From contig JAFGPV010000146.1 in the NCBI GenBank assembly GCA_016936015.1, positions 62,001-126,000 on the forward strand: DNA of 64,000 nt. The letters run 5' to 3'. Below the pieces are notes generated by a model, which was given only the letters and a program-made list of their open reading frames with translations, was not told the DNA's origin and made no database searches. Of this stretch, positions 8,548 through 16,520 are shown piece after piece; the first letter of the stretch is position 1, and the number at the start of each line of letters is the position of its first letter. Source of the stretch: Pirellulales bacterium (GTDB lineage: Bacteria > Planctomycetota > Planctomycetia > Pirellulales > Thermoguttaceae). A program made the position numbers and the translations under genes.

Positions 8548-11500
8548 ATGAAAAACCGACAGATTATGTCCGGCACTTGTGCCGGGTGGAGGGCGTCTTG
8601 CCATGCACGCCCGGCACAAGTGCCGGGGCTAAACAGTTTCTGGATGGCCGTGTTTCTTTTGGCCGTTGGCTGTTTCCGGCTGTCGGCTGCCGAAGAGGGG
8701 CCGGTGGTCGTGTTGATCGACCTGCCGGATCCCGCGGTGGTGGAGGAACTGGATCTGGTAACGCGGCAGAAAGAGGTCCGCTGGTTTAAGGATCGGCTGG
8801 AGGAGATTTCGGGATTGAAGTGCGTGGTGGTCCAGGATTTTCAAGCGGGCAAGGGGGACAGTCCCATTTTATCTGCGAAAAAATTGGGACAGTCCCCGGT
8901 GGTGAAGGCCGTCGTGGTCGCCGCGCCGCTGCAACCGGACGAGAAACAGGCCGGGGAGGTTGCCCGGTGGATTCGCGAGACGGATAAGCCGCTGCTGGCA
9001 GTCTCCGGCGGGATGCGGCTGCTTTGCCGGGCGGACTCGCCCAACTCCCCTCTCCCACTGGGAGAGGGGCAGGGGGTGAGGGCGAATGTGAAGGAAAGCA
9101 GCCCTCACCCTAACCCTCTCCCAAAGGGAGAGGGGACTACCAGAACAGCTAAGCCTCCCGTTTTGGGAGAGGGGAATATGAACAAGACGGACTGGTCCTT
9201 TGATCATTGGGATTGCAAATGGATTAAGGTGCACGTCAGAACAATAAAAGGGGACAGTCCCATTTTTTCTACGAAAAAATTGGGACAGTCCCCTGAAAAA
9301 TCGGGACAGTCCCCGCGCGATCCGCTTTTTGCCGGGATGCCCGACGAGCTGCTGATGCCCGAGGAGCAGGCGATTGCGGAAATTAAAGTGCCCGGGGAGT
9401 TCGAGGTACTGGCCGAATCAAAGGGCGGCAAGCCGCAGGTCGTGCGGGTTAAGGACCGGCCGGTCTACGGCGTCCGGTTCCAGCCCGAGTTGTACGATTA
9501 TTATCACACCGACGGCCGGGCGCTGCTGCAAAACTTCTTCCGTCTGGCGGGCATCGACGTCGAGCGGACGGCGCCGGCGTATTTGCAGGCCCTGCGGGCC
9601 AAGGCCGACGCCAAGCTGAAAGACCTGGTCGATCCGCCGGAGCGGCTCCGCTCGGCCGACCGGCCCGTGGTCTGCGGCATCGACATGGAGAATCCGGACC
9701 TGATTTTGCAGACCGAGAAGGAACCGGCCGGGAAGCGGCACAGCGACGGGCTGCGGCAGTTCCGCCGGCGGATGGAGAAGCTGTCGGGCACGCCCTGCCT
9801 GATCGTCCACTATACGCAGATTGTGCGGAGCGATTTCGACAATCCGAATATTCGCGCCGTCTTGATCATGGGCCAGTCGGGCAAGATGATCGAGCCGCCG
9901 AGTTGGGAGCTGATCGACGTGATCCGCCGCACCGACAAGCCGATCCTCGGTTTGTGCCGCGGCCACCAGTTGATCGCCGAGGCCTACGGGGAACCGGTCG
10001 CCAAGATGCGGCGGCTGAAGCCGGGCGAAAAGGATCCCGACCCGGAGTACATGCCCGGCTATTTCAAGGAATCGGGTTTTTTACCCGTTCCCATCGTCCG
10101 GACCGATCCGCTGTGGGCCGGGTGCGGCGACCCGCCGGTCTTCCACCTGGGCCATTGTGCCGAAATCAAACGGCTGCCGGCCAATTTCGTGATCCTCTCG
10201 GGCACGGCGGAGTGCCGCATCGAATCGATCAAGCACCCCCGGCGGCTCCTCTACGGCGTGCAATTCCACCCGGAGAAGTACGACAAGGAACACCTCGACG
10301 GAAAAATCCTGCTCCAAAATTTCTTCCACCTTGCCGGCCTGCCGCCGAAAGACGACGCGGAGAAAAAAGGACAAGCGGGGGCGAAATCGGCGGAAGATTA
10401 CGATCGACTGCGGGTCGGGGAGACGGCGGAAGGGCGAACCGTGGTGCCGACCAACCAGGTCCTCTCGCCGCTGGGAGAGCAAGTCAGATTTCCTTTCCGG
10501 CCGACGGCCGTGGCGCTGAGTCCCGACCGGCGGTGGCTGGGCGTGCTGGGGCACGACCGCGTTTTGCTGATCGACCTGGACGCAAAGCGGGTGACGGACA
10601 GTGCGCCGATCGCCGGCAGCTTTACCGGGATTGTTTTTACTCCGGACGGCAAGGAACTGCTGGCGTCGAGCTTGCAGGGAAAAATCGAGGCCTACAGTAT
10701 TTCGGCGACACCGGGAACGGGGAAAAGGGACAGTCCCATTTTTCCCGCGGAAAAATCGGGACAGTCCCCAACGGGAAAACTCGTCAAGTCGCGATCGATC
10801 CCGCTTTCGCCGCGGCGGAGCCGGAAGTCGCCCGGGGCGATACCTTCAGGTTTGGCGATCAATCCCGGCGGGAAGACGCTGTGGGTGGTCCAGAACAGGT
10901 GCAACGAGATCGGCGAAGTGGACCTGGCCTCGGGCCGCGAACTGCGACGGATCCCCGTCGGCAACGCGCCTTACGACGTGGTGTGCGTCCAGGGAAAGGT
11001 GTACGTCAGCAATTGGGCGGGGCGGCATCCCGGGCCGGACGATCCGACGGGACCTTCCGGGTCCGCCGCCCGGGTCCGTGTCGATCCGAAAAGGCGCATC
11101 GCCTCCGAAGGTTCCGTCTCGGTGGTCGATCCGGTTACGGGCAAGGCGATCAAGGAGATTGTCGTCGGTCCGCACGCCTCGGGCCTGACCGCCTCGCCCG
11201 ACGGCCGCTGCGTCTGCGTGGCCTGCGCCAACGCCGACGTTGTTGCAATCATCGACACCCGGCGCGACGAGGTCGTGGAAGAAATCCTCACCCGACCGTC
11301 GTCGGAGCTGCCGTGGGGCAGTTCCCCCAATGCCCTGGCCTTCGGCCCGGAGGGAAAGCGGCTCTACGTATCCAACGGCACGAACAACGCGGTGGCGGTT
11401 ATCGCCTTCGATCCGCCGAAGTCCCGCCTGCTCGGCTTTCTACCGGCCGGCTGGTACCCGGCCGGCTTGGTCTATGATCCTCAGCGGCATCAACTCTGCG

Positions 11501-13068
11501 TGGCCAACGTCAAGGGGATCGGCTCGCGGAACATCGAGGAGGGATTGACTCCCCAGCGGAAGGCCGATCTCAAGGAAGGGATCGAAAAAGGTTTCGCCCA
11601 GAGCACCGAGGTGGCGGGAATCCGCAAAGTCAAGGGGAAAAACGTCTGGGGATACTTTGTCAAGGACTACACGGGAACGGTCTCGCTGATCCCCTTGCCC
11701 AAGGACGAAGACCTTCCGCGGCAGACGGCGGCCGTGCTGGCCAACAACCGGCTCAGCGTAGCGGAACAAGCCCGGGCAAAACCCCGCCCGGACGCCCCGC
11801 CCCGGCCCGTCCCCGAGCGGCTCGGCGAACCGTCGGTCTTCAAGCACGTGCTGTACGTCATCAAGGAGAACCGCACCTACGACCAAGTGTTCGGCGACCT
11901 GCCGGAAGGCGAGGGCTGCGCCGATCTGTGCATCTTCGGCGACCGGGTGACGCCCAATCACCACCGGCTCGCCCGCGAGTTCGTCCTGCTGGATAATTTT
12001 TACTGCTGCGGGGTGATCAGCGCCGACGGGCACCAGTGGACCGACGAGGCCTTCGCCACCGATTACATCGAAAAATCGTTCGGCGGCTGGCCGCGGAGCT
12101 ATCCGTATTGGGGCGGCGACGCGATGGCCTACGCCCGCAGCGGCTTCATCTGGGACAACGCACTGGAGCACCGCCGCTCGCTCCGCGTGTACGGCGAGTT
12201 CGTCAAGGCCACGGTCCGCTGGAAGGACCCGCTACGCACCGGAACGCCGACGTTCTTGGACTGCTACCGGGATTATCGCGACGGGACCGGAAAGATCGAA
12301 ATCCGGGCGAGGGCTTCCATCAAGACCCTCCAACCGCACATCTGCCCGACGGCCATCGGGTTCCCGGGCATCGTCTCCGATCAGTATCGGGCTGATCAAT
12401 TTATCCGAGAATTGCGGGAATTCGAGCGGCGCGACGACCTGCCGAACCTGATGATCATGCTTTTGCCGAACGACCACACCGCCGGCACCCGGCCGGGAAT
12501 GCCGACGCCCGAGGCCGCCGTGGCCGACAACGACCTGGCCCTGGGCCGGATCATCGAGGCCCTGAGCCGTTCCAAATTCTGGCCGGAGACGTGCGTCTTC
12601 GTCGTCGAGGACGACCCGCAGAACGGCTTCGACCACATCGACGGTCACCGCACCGTGGCGCTGGTCGTCAGCCCCTACAGCCGCCGCCGCGGGGTCGACA
12701 GCACCAACTACAACCAGACGAGCATGGTCCGCTCGATCGAGCAGATCCTCGGCCTGCCGCCGATGAACCAGTTCGACGCCTCGGCCACGCCGATGGCAAG
12801 CTGCTTTTCCGACCGGCCCGATCTGACGCCCTACACGGCGGTCAAGAACCACATCCCGTTAGACCGCCTGAATCCGGCCATTTCCGCCATCCAAGATCCC
12901 GCCCAACGCCGCTGGGCCGAGGCGTCCTTGAAGCTGCCCCTGGACGACGTCGACCAGGCCGACGAAGACACCCTGAACCGCATCCTCTGGCACGCCCAAA
13001 CCGGCCGCGACGACACCTATCCCGCCTGGGCGGTGCTGGAGAGGGACGCGGATGAATTGAATGAATGA
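8548..13068 (+). CDS. Secreted fusion: two class I glutamine amidotransferase-like domains, YVTN beta-propeller and phosphoesterase
   Basis: 1506 residues. A signal peptide is evident around residues 33-48 (AVFLLAVGCFRLSAA). Domain 1 (about 49-350) is a degenerate GATase: the nucleophile elbow reads LLAVSGGMRLL (no Cys) and the second site GVRFQPE (Gln for His). Domain 2 (about 370-600) is intact: GLCRGHQ with Cys470, and GVQFHPE with His574 and Glu576. Residues about 650-1070 are a YVTN-type propeller (repeats such as LYVSNGTNNAVAVI). Residues about 1105-1500 resemble the PF04185-type phosphoesterase fold (VIKENRTYDQVFGD; VVEDDPQNGFDHIDGH). Substrate is unknown; location is probably the periplasm or cell surface. 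Five repeat blocks sit in frame inside it. The start could be ATG 8548 or ATG 8644; the latter begins right at the signal peptide. Confidence 0.8.
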   Translation: MKNRQIMSGTCAGWRASCHARPAQVPGLNSFWMAVFLLAVGCFRLSAAEEGPVVVLIDLPDPAVVEELDLVTRQKEVRWFKDRLEEISGLKCVVVQDFQAGKGDSPILSAKKLGQSPVVKAVVVAAPLQPDEKQAGEVARWIRETDKPLLAVSGGMRLLCRADSPNSPLPLGEGQGVRANVKESSPHPNPLPKGEGTTRTAKPPVLGEGNMNKTDWSFDHWDCKWIKVHVRTIKGDSPIFSTKKLGQSPEKSGQSPRDPLFAGMPDELLMPEEQAIAEIKVPGEFEVLAESKGGKPQVVRVKDRPVYGVRFQPELYDYYHTDGRALLQNFFRLAGIDVERTAPAYLQALRAKADAKLKDLVDPPERLRSADRPVVCGIDMENPDLILQTEKEPAGKRHSDGLRQFRRRMEKLSGTPCLIVHYTQIVRSDFDNPNIRAVLIMGQSGKMIEPPSWELIDVIRRTDKPILGLCRGHQLIAEAYGEPVAKMRRLKPGEKDPDPEYMPGYFKESGFLPVPIVRTDPLWAGCGDPPVFHLGHCAEIKRLPANFVILSGTAECRIESIKHPRRLLYGVQFHPEKYDKEHLDGKILLQNFFHLAGLPPKDDAEKKGQAGAKSAEDYDRLRVGETAEGRTVVPTNQVLSPLGEQVRFPFRPTAVALSPDRRWLGVLGHDRVLLIDLDAKRVTDSAPIAGSFTGIVFTPDGKELLASSLQGKIEAYSISATPGTGKRDSPIFPAEKSGQSPTGKLVKSRSIPLSPRRSRKSPGAIPSGLAINPGGKTLWVVQNRCNEIGEVDLASGRELRRIPVGNAPYDVVCVQGKVYVSNWAGRHPGPDDPTGPSGSAARVRVDPKRRIASEGSVSVVDPVTGKAIKEIVVGPHASGLTASPDGRCVCVACANADVVAIIDTRRDEVVEEILTRPSSELPWGSSPNALAFGPEGKRLYVSNGTNNAVAVIAFDPPKSRLLGFLPAGWYPAGLVYDPQRHQLCVANVKGIGSRNIEEGLTPQRKADLKEGIEKGFAQSTEVAGIRKVKGKNVWGYFVKDYTGTVSLIPLPKDEDLPRQTAAVLANNRLSVAEQARAKPRPDAPPRPVPERLGEPSVFKHVLYVIKENRTYDQVFGDLPEGEGCADLCIFGDRVTPNHHRLAREFVLLDNFYCCGVISADGHQWTDEAFATDYIEKSFGGWPRSYPYWGGDAMAYARSGFIWDNALEHRRSLRVYGEFVKATVRWKDPLRTGTPTFLDCYRDYRDGTGKIEIRARASIKTLQPHICPTAIGFPGIVSDQYRADQFIRELREFERRDDLPNLMIMLLPNDHTAGTRPGMPTPEAAVADNDLALGRIIEALSRSKFWPETCVFVVEDDPQNGFDHIDGHRTVALVVSPYSRRRGVDSTNYNQTSMVRSIEQILGLPPMNQFDASATPMASCFSDRPDLTPYTAVKNHIPLDRLNPAISAIQDPAQRRWAEASLKLPLDDVDQADEDTLNRILWHAQTGRDDTYPAWAVLERDADELNE
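8569..8633. repeat. Family C repeat (CCGGCACTTGTGCCGG / CCGGCACAAGTGCCGG) inside the fusion gene's 5' end
   Basis: Two palindromes, at 8570-8585 and about 8611-8627, are separated by a GGAGGGCGTCTTGCC-type spacer and followed by GGGGCTAAAC. The same unit is at 49295-49366 in an intergenic gap. Here it encodes the residues between the first ATG and the signal peptide, so it either lengthened the N-terminus or lies in the 5' UTR if translation starts at 8644. Confidence 0.75.
8853..8897. repeat. Family B repeat (GGGGACAGTCCC ... GGGACAGTCCCC), in frame in coding sequence
   Basis: A 45-base unit bounded by two copies of the GGGACAGTCCC palindrome flanks an A/T-rich core. It equals exactly 15 codons (GDSPILSAKKLGQSP) in the degenerate first amidotransferase domain. 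Related copies lie at 9250-9314 and 10727-10769; no copy was seen outside this gene. Confidence 0.8.
9044..9177. repeat. Family A repeat, full copy in frame in coding sequence
   Basis: It reads CCCCTCTCCCACTGGGAGAG...GGGTGAGGGC, then CCCTCACCCTAACCCTCTCC...GAGAGGGG, then a third GGGAGAGGGG. It encodes a Pro/Gly-rich insert (PLPLGEGQGVRAN ... PNPLPKGEG) in the first amidotransferase domain without breaking the frame. Confidence 0.8.
9250..9314. repeat. Family B repeat, one full plus one half unit, in frame
   Basis: GGGGACAGTCCC ... TTGGGACAGTCCCC is followed directly by another TCGGGACAGTCCCC. It encodes GDSPIFSTKKLGQSP followed by EKSGQSP, again inside the degenerate first amidotransferase domain. 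Confidence 0.8.
10727..10769. repeat. Family B repeat, third copy, in frame
   Basis: GGGACAGTCCC ... TCGGGACAGTCCCC with core ATTTTTCCCGCGGAAAA lies between two blades of the YVTN propeller. It encodes RDSPIFPAEKSGQSP. A solvent loop would tolerate it. Confidence 0.8.
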
Positions 13069-13099
13069 AGGATATTTCCCGCTTTTCTATCTTCGGCTA

Positions 13100-13127
13100 T
13101 TGACTCCGGGACTGGATAATATATACT
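13100..13127 (+). promoter_or_regulatory. Sigma-70-type promoter for the DUF5131-tcmP pair
   Basis: TTGACT at 13100-13105 and TATACT at 13122-13127 are separated by 16 bases. This is the best -35/-10 match upstream of the DUF5131 start (13229), giving a leader of roughly 95 bases. Confidence 0.55.
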
Positions 13128-13228
13128 AATGTTCATAGATTGAAAAATCAAAGATTGAGCATTTTTCATCTTGTTTCGGTTCATCTAAAATGGTATTTTC
13201 CCGCGCATTATCCAGCGGAGAGAACTTC

Positions 13229-13978
13229 ATGGCACAAAACTCTTCCATTGAGTGGACCGAATCGACCTGGAATCCGGTGACTGGTTGTACAAAAATCAGC
13301 CCCGGTTGTGCACATTGTTATGCGGAACGGATGGCAAAACGGCTCCAGGCGATGGGACAACGTCGCTACCGCCACGCATTCAAACTTACGCTCCAACCGG
13401 ATGTTGTGGAAGTGCCGCTGCACTGGAAGCAGCCGCGGATGATTTTTGTAAATTCGATGAGCGACCTATTTCACAAAGAGGTTCCAAGGGAATTTATCCA
13501 GCGCTGTTTCTCGGTGATGGAAAGCGCGGCACACCATACGTTTCAAGTTCTTACCAAGCGTCCGGAACGTGCCGCAAAGTTGGCTCCGCAACTCTCATGG
13601 CCGTCCAACGTGTGGATGGGCACTTCGGTCGAGAATGCCGATTATCTTGATCGCATCAACCATCTATTGCAAATCCCCGTCGCCATTCGGTTCCTCTCGT
13701 TGGAGCCTCTCTTGGGCCCGATTCCAAATCTGCCTCTCACCGGAATCCACTGGGTTATCGTCGGCGGCGAATCCGGCCCGAAAGCCCGCCGCCTCGAACC
13801 TGCCTGGGTCTTCCAGATTCGAGACCAATGCCAAGAAAAAGAAGTGCCGTTCTTCTTCAAACAATGGGGTGGTGTTAATAAATCGCGATTCGGACGGGAA
13901 CTCAACGGGCAATTGTTTGAAGAAATGCCAGTCAATGATGAGGTAAACCATGGGGCGCGCCCGCGACTTGTGGCTTGA
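13229..13978 (+). CDS. DUF5131 / phage Gp37-Gp68 family protein with three-Cys motif
   Basis: 249 residues from the ATG at 13229, chosen because GCGGAGAG lies 7-13 bases upstream and because family members begin at this point ([14 protein letters not shown]). The three-Cys signature C-x6-C-x2-C is at residues 20, 27 and 30 ([12 protein letters not shown], then YAERM), which suggests an Fe-S or metal site like that of radical SAM enzymes. [26 protein letters not shown] and [11 protein letters not shown] are further family blocks. Such proteins are carried by phages and mobile DNA, and their reaction is not established. It overlaps the next gene, tcmP, by 29 bases, so the two are translationally coupled. 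The radical-SAM-like role is inference from the motif. Confidence 0.85.
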   Translation: MAQNSSIEWTESTWNPVTGCTKISPGCAHCYAERMAKRLQAMGQRRYRHAFKLTLQPDVVEVPLHWKQPRMIFVNSMSDLFHKEVPREFIQRCFSVMESAAHHTFQVLTKRPERAAKLAPQLSWPSNVWMGTSVENADYLDRINHLLQIPVAIRFLSLEPLLGPIPNLPLTGIHWVIVGGESGPKARRLEPAWVFQIRDQCQEKEVPFFFKQWGGVNKSRFGRELNGQLFEEMPVNDEVNHGARPRLVA

Positions 13979-14819
13979 GTTATGTGAAAAGTACGAAAAC
14001 CCAGATGGTCTTCCAACCTGGGAAGAAGCTGGAAAATGGACCGAAGACAAGCTTTATTTTTGGAAAAAATATCTTGATATAACAACAGCGGCTATGACGG
14101 GGCATCGTGCATTTCCCGGTGGTTTGGTTTACCTGGACCTCTTTGGGGGTGCCGGAATTTGCATGCTCAAAGGATCGAAAAGACGATTTCCTGGATCTGC
14201 GATTATTGCTGCTCATGCAATAAAACCATTCCAGAAGATCATTGTATGTGAAAAGGATCCCACACTTTCAGACGCATGTAATACTCGACTCGAACGTTCC
14301 GGAACTCAATCATTAATTGAAGTATTTTCTGGTGATTGCAACCTGTTGATTGATCGAATTATTGCTTCCATTCCTGACCGCACTTTGACTTTAACTTTTG
14401 TTGATCCCAAAGGATTGGATGCACAATTCAGAACGATTGAGAAAATTGCACAGAGAAAGCGAGCGGATTTTGTTGTCCTTTTCGCAGACGCCTATGACAT
14501 CATTCGTAATTTCAAACATGTTTATTGGACGGATCCTAAATCGAAATTGGATCAAGTCTTAGGAGAAAGTTCAAATTGGCGAGAGGAATTTAAAAATCTC
14601 GATAATCCTGATGCAGTCAACATTCGAAAGATGTTTGCTGAGATTTATAAAAAACAGATGAAAAGATTATTGGGATATTTGCATTTTGAGGAGAAAGTGA
14701 TCTGTCGCCGAAGTCAGCCCCTATATCGATTAATTTATGCTTCAAGAAGTGATCTGGGATTGAAATTTTGGCGAGAAGCAGTGAAGCAGGATTCTAGTGG
14801 GCAAAGAGACCTATTTTAA
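13950..14819 (+). CDS. tcmP: Three-Cys-motif partner protein TcmP
   Basis: 289 residues. The family is defined by co-occurrence with three-Cys-motif (DUF5131-type) proteins, exactly the neighbour here. The N-terminal half has a Rossmann methyltransferase-like core: [10 protein letters not shown] resembles SAM motif I, and [10 protein letters not shown] sits where a motif IV would be. A helical C-terminal region follows. No catalytic NPPY or similar is present, so activity is uncertain. Base composition is clearly more A/T-rich than neighbouring genes, which points to recent acquisition. The ATG at 13950 lies inside the upstream gene's last 29 bases; 14819 is the TAA stop. What the pair modifies is unknown. 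Confidence 0.85.
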   Translation: MGRARDLWLELCEKYENPDGLPTWEEAGKWTEDKLYFWKKYLDITTAAMTGHRAFPGGLVYLDLFGGAGICMLKGSKRRFPGSAIIAAHAIKPFQKIIVCEKDPTLSDACNTRLERSGTQSLIEVFSGDCNLLIDRIIASIPDRTLTLTFVDPKGLDAQFRTIEKIAQRKRADFVVLFADAYDIIRNFKHVYWTDPKSKLDQVLGESSNWREEFKNLDNPDAVNIRKMFAEIYKKQMKRLLGYLHFEEKVICRRSQPLYRLIYASRSDLGLKFWREAVKQDSSGQRDLF

Positions 14820-14847
14820 TTTGTTCCTGTTGCGGAAAAACGCTTTT

Positions 14848-14918
14848 CGTCACCCTAAGCGGAGCGAAGGATCTGAAAGGGCAGGATTCTTCGCTGCGCT
14901 CCGAATGACAAAAGGGTA
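14848..14918. repeat. Quasi-palindromic intergenic repeat (GTCACCCTAAGCGGAGCGAAG...)
   Basis: CACCCTAAGCGGAGCGAAGGATCT pairs imperfectly with AGGATTCTTCGCTGCGCTCCGAATGAC. It lies between the convergent tcmP and DUF1570 genes and could serve as a terminator for both. Confidence 0.6.
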
Positions 14919-14958
14919 GCGCCGTATTCCGTAACGAGAACTATCGAGAGATCGCGTC

Positions 14959-16464
14959 TCATTTCTCATCCACCGTCGGCCCGTCGTTCTTCTCCATGAA
15001 CTCGCGGTACTGGGCGTCCAGTGTCTCGGAGGAGACGCCGGTCAGGGCGGAGAGCGTGTCGGGGGCGTCGCGGCCGGAGTAGACGGTCGAGAGGTAGGCG
15101 ACCAGGGCGTCGCGGTAGCGGCCGTGGTCGTAGTGGATGAGGAACTGCGCCAGGCCGGCCGCCTGGCTGTAGAGCTTGGGGACGTTCGGGTCGTGCTGCC
15201 ACCGCAACATGCCGTAGCCGCAGAATTCGGCCAGGGGGACGTAGAAATTGTCGTGGAGCAGCCGGTAGCGGGCGGCAATCATCCGCTGGTCGTCGGCGCC
15301 GCCGAGGACGTAGAATCCGTCTTGGATTTTGAGCGTCTCCATGTACAGCGCGATCCCTTCGACGATCCAGAAGTTCGCCCGGGCGCCGACGTTGGGGGCT
15401 ACCGGCCGGGACTCGTGGAACAGTTGGTGCGTGGCCTCGTGGTAGAGCGTGCGGTCGTCGCTGTCGGGCCCGGCGAAAAAGAACGCGGTCTCCACGGCCT
15501 GCGAATAATAGCCGATCGACTTTTCGATGCCCGGCACGGAGGGGCCGAGGAACCGGTTGTAATCGGCACGGTCGCGGAAATAGACGACCTGGCGCCGGGC
15601 GCCGGGACTTTGCAGGGCGTGGGAGCGGCCGTCGAACCAGGCGAGCATCTCCGCCTCGGAGGCGTAGAAGCGGAGGAATATCCCCTGCCAGAGATGGTAA
15701 AGCCGTTCGAGTTTTACGCCCAGGTCCACGCCGGCCTCGAGGCTGTGATTGGTGCGGATGTGATAGTGCTCGGTATCGATTTCCCAGCCGAACTGTTGCT
15801 TCTGCCGTCGCCGGGCGTCCTCTTCGGCCGGGATCCACCGGCCGCCCCGGTAACGCTCACCGGCCTCGTAGTGCTTCAGATGGGTTTTGGGCAGCCAGCC
15901 GAAACGGTCGTCCCAGACCAGGCCGGCGCGGAGTTTTCTGATCTCGTAGGGCGTCCGCCACCGGTCTTGATATTTCTGATAGCCCAGCAGGCGGCGGACG
16001 CTCTCGTTGTCCGGATCGGCGGCCACCGCGCTTAGGAGCAGTTCGATGGCCAAAGCGGCCCGGCGGTTGCGCAGCGCCTGCCGCGCCAGGTCGAAGAGCG
16101 CCTCGCCCTGCTCGCGCCGCAGGCGGCTGAACTGCTGATGCCACTCGACCACCGCCGGCGGCGCGCCGTCGGGCAGGGCCGGCGGGCCCGCTTTCTGGGG
16201 CAAGACCGGGACAAAAAACCGCGTCGGATCCCGCGGCTCGAGCACGGCCCGGGTCTTCCGGGCCTCGTCCTCCAGCCCCTTCCGCCGGCAGTCGTCGGCC
16301 AGTTGTTTCAAGTCCGCAGCGTACTTCGCCTGCACGTTCTCTATCGTTTGGAGCAGTTCGTCAGCCCGAAGCGGAGGGAGGAATCCGCCCCATCCCGATC
16401 CCGCGACAAGGATAATTAATGGCAGAATTCGCAGAGAAAACCATTTGCAGTACAATGGAGGCAT
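14959..16464 (-). CDS. DUF1570-type secreted zinc metallopeptidase-like protein
   Basis: 501 residues from the ATG at 16462-16464; two further in-frame ATGs upstream (16479, 16500) would put extra residues before the signal peptide and overlap the divergent promoter. Signal peptide: LRILPLIILVAGSGWG... ending near LRA. The middle has TPR-like helical segments (residues about 95-170). The C-terminal part carries the gluzincin motif HEATH followed by QLFHES, with a downstream Glu in the FWIVEGIALYMET helix as third ligand. DUF1570 proteins are abundant in planctomycetes; substrates are unknown. It should act in the periplasm or paryphoplasm. The gene is divergent from the PQQ lipoprotein at 16521. 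Confidence 0.8.
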   Translation of the reverse strand: MPPLYCKWFSLRILPLIILVAGSGWGGFLPPLRADELLQTIENVQAKYAADLKQLADDCRRKGLEDEARKTRAVLEPRDPTRFFVPVLPQKAGPPALPDGAPPAVVEWHQQFSRLRREQGEALFDLARQALRNRRAALAIELLLSAVAADPDNESVRRLLGYQKYQDRWRTPYEIRKLRAGLVWDDRFGWLPKTHLKHYEAGERYRGGRWIPAEEDARRRQKQQFGWEIDTEHYHIRTNHSLEAGVDLGVKLERLYHLWQGIFLRFYASEAEMLAWFDGRSHALQSPGARRQVVYFRDRADYNRFLGPSVPGIEKSIGYYSQAVETAFFFAGPDSDDRTLYHEATHQLFHESRPVAPNVGARANFWIVEGIALYMETLKIQDGFYVLGGADDQRMIAARYRLLHDNFYVPLAEFCGYGMLRWQHDPNVPKLYSQAAGLAQFLIHYDHGRYRDALVAYLSTVYSGRDAPDTLSALTGVSSETLDAQYREFMEKNDGPTVDEK

Positions 16465-16520
16465 ACTGTATTTTACCATACAGCGGTGCGTATAATTCAT
16501 GGAAAAGCAAAGGGAAAATT

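Noticed and set aside
9903-11477. A 524-codon frame on the plus strand inside the fusion gene
   Set aside because: Overlaps known domains in another frame and is Arg/Gly/Pro-rich with no recognised motif.
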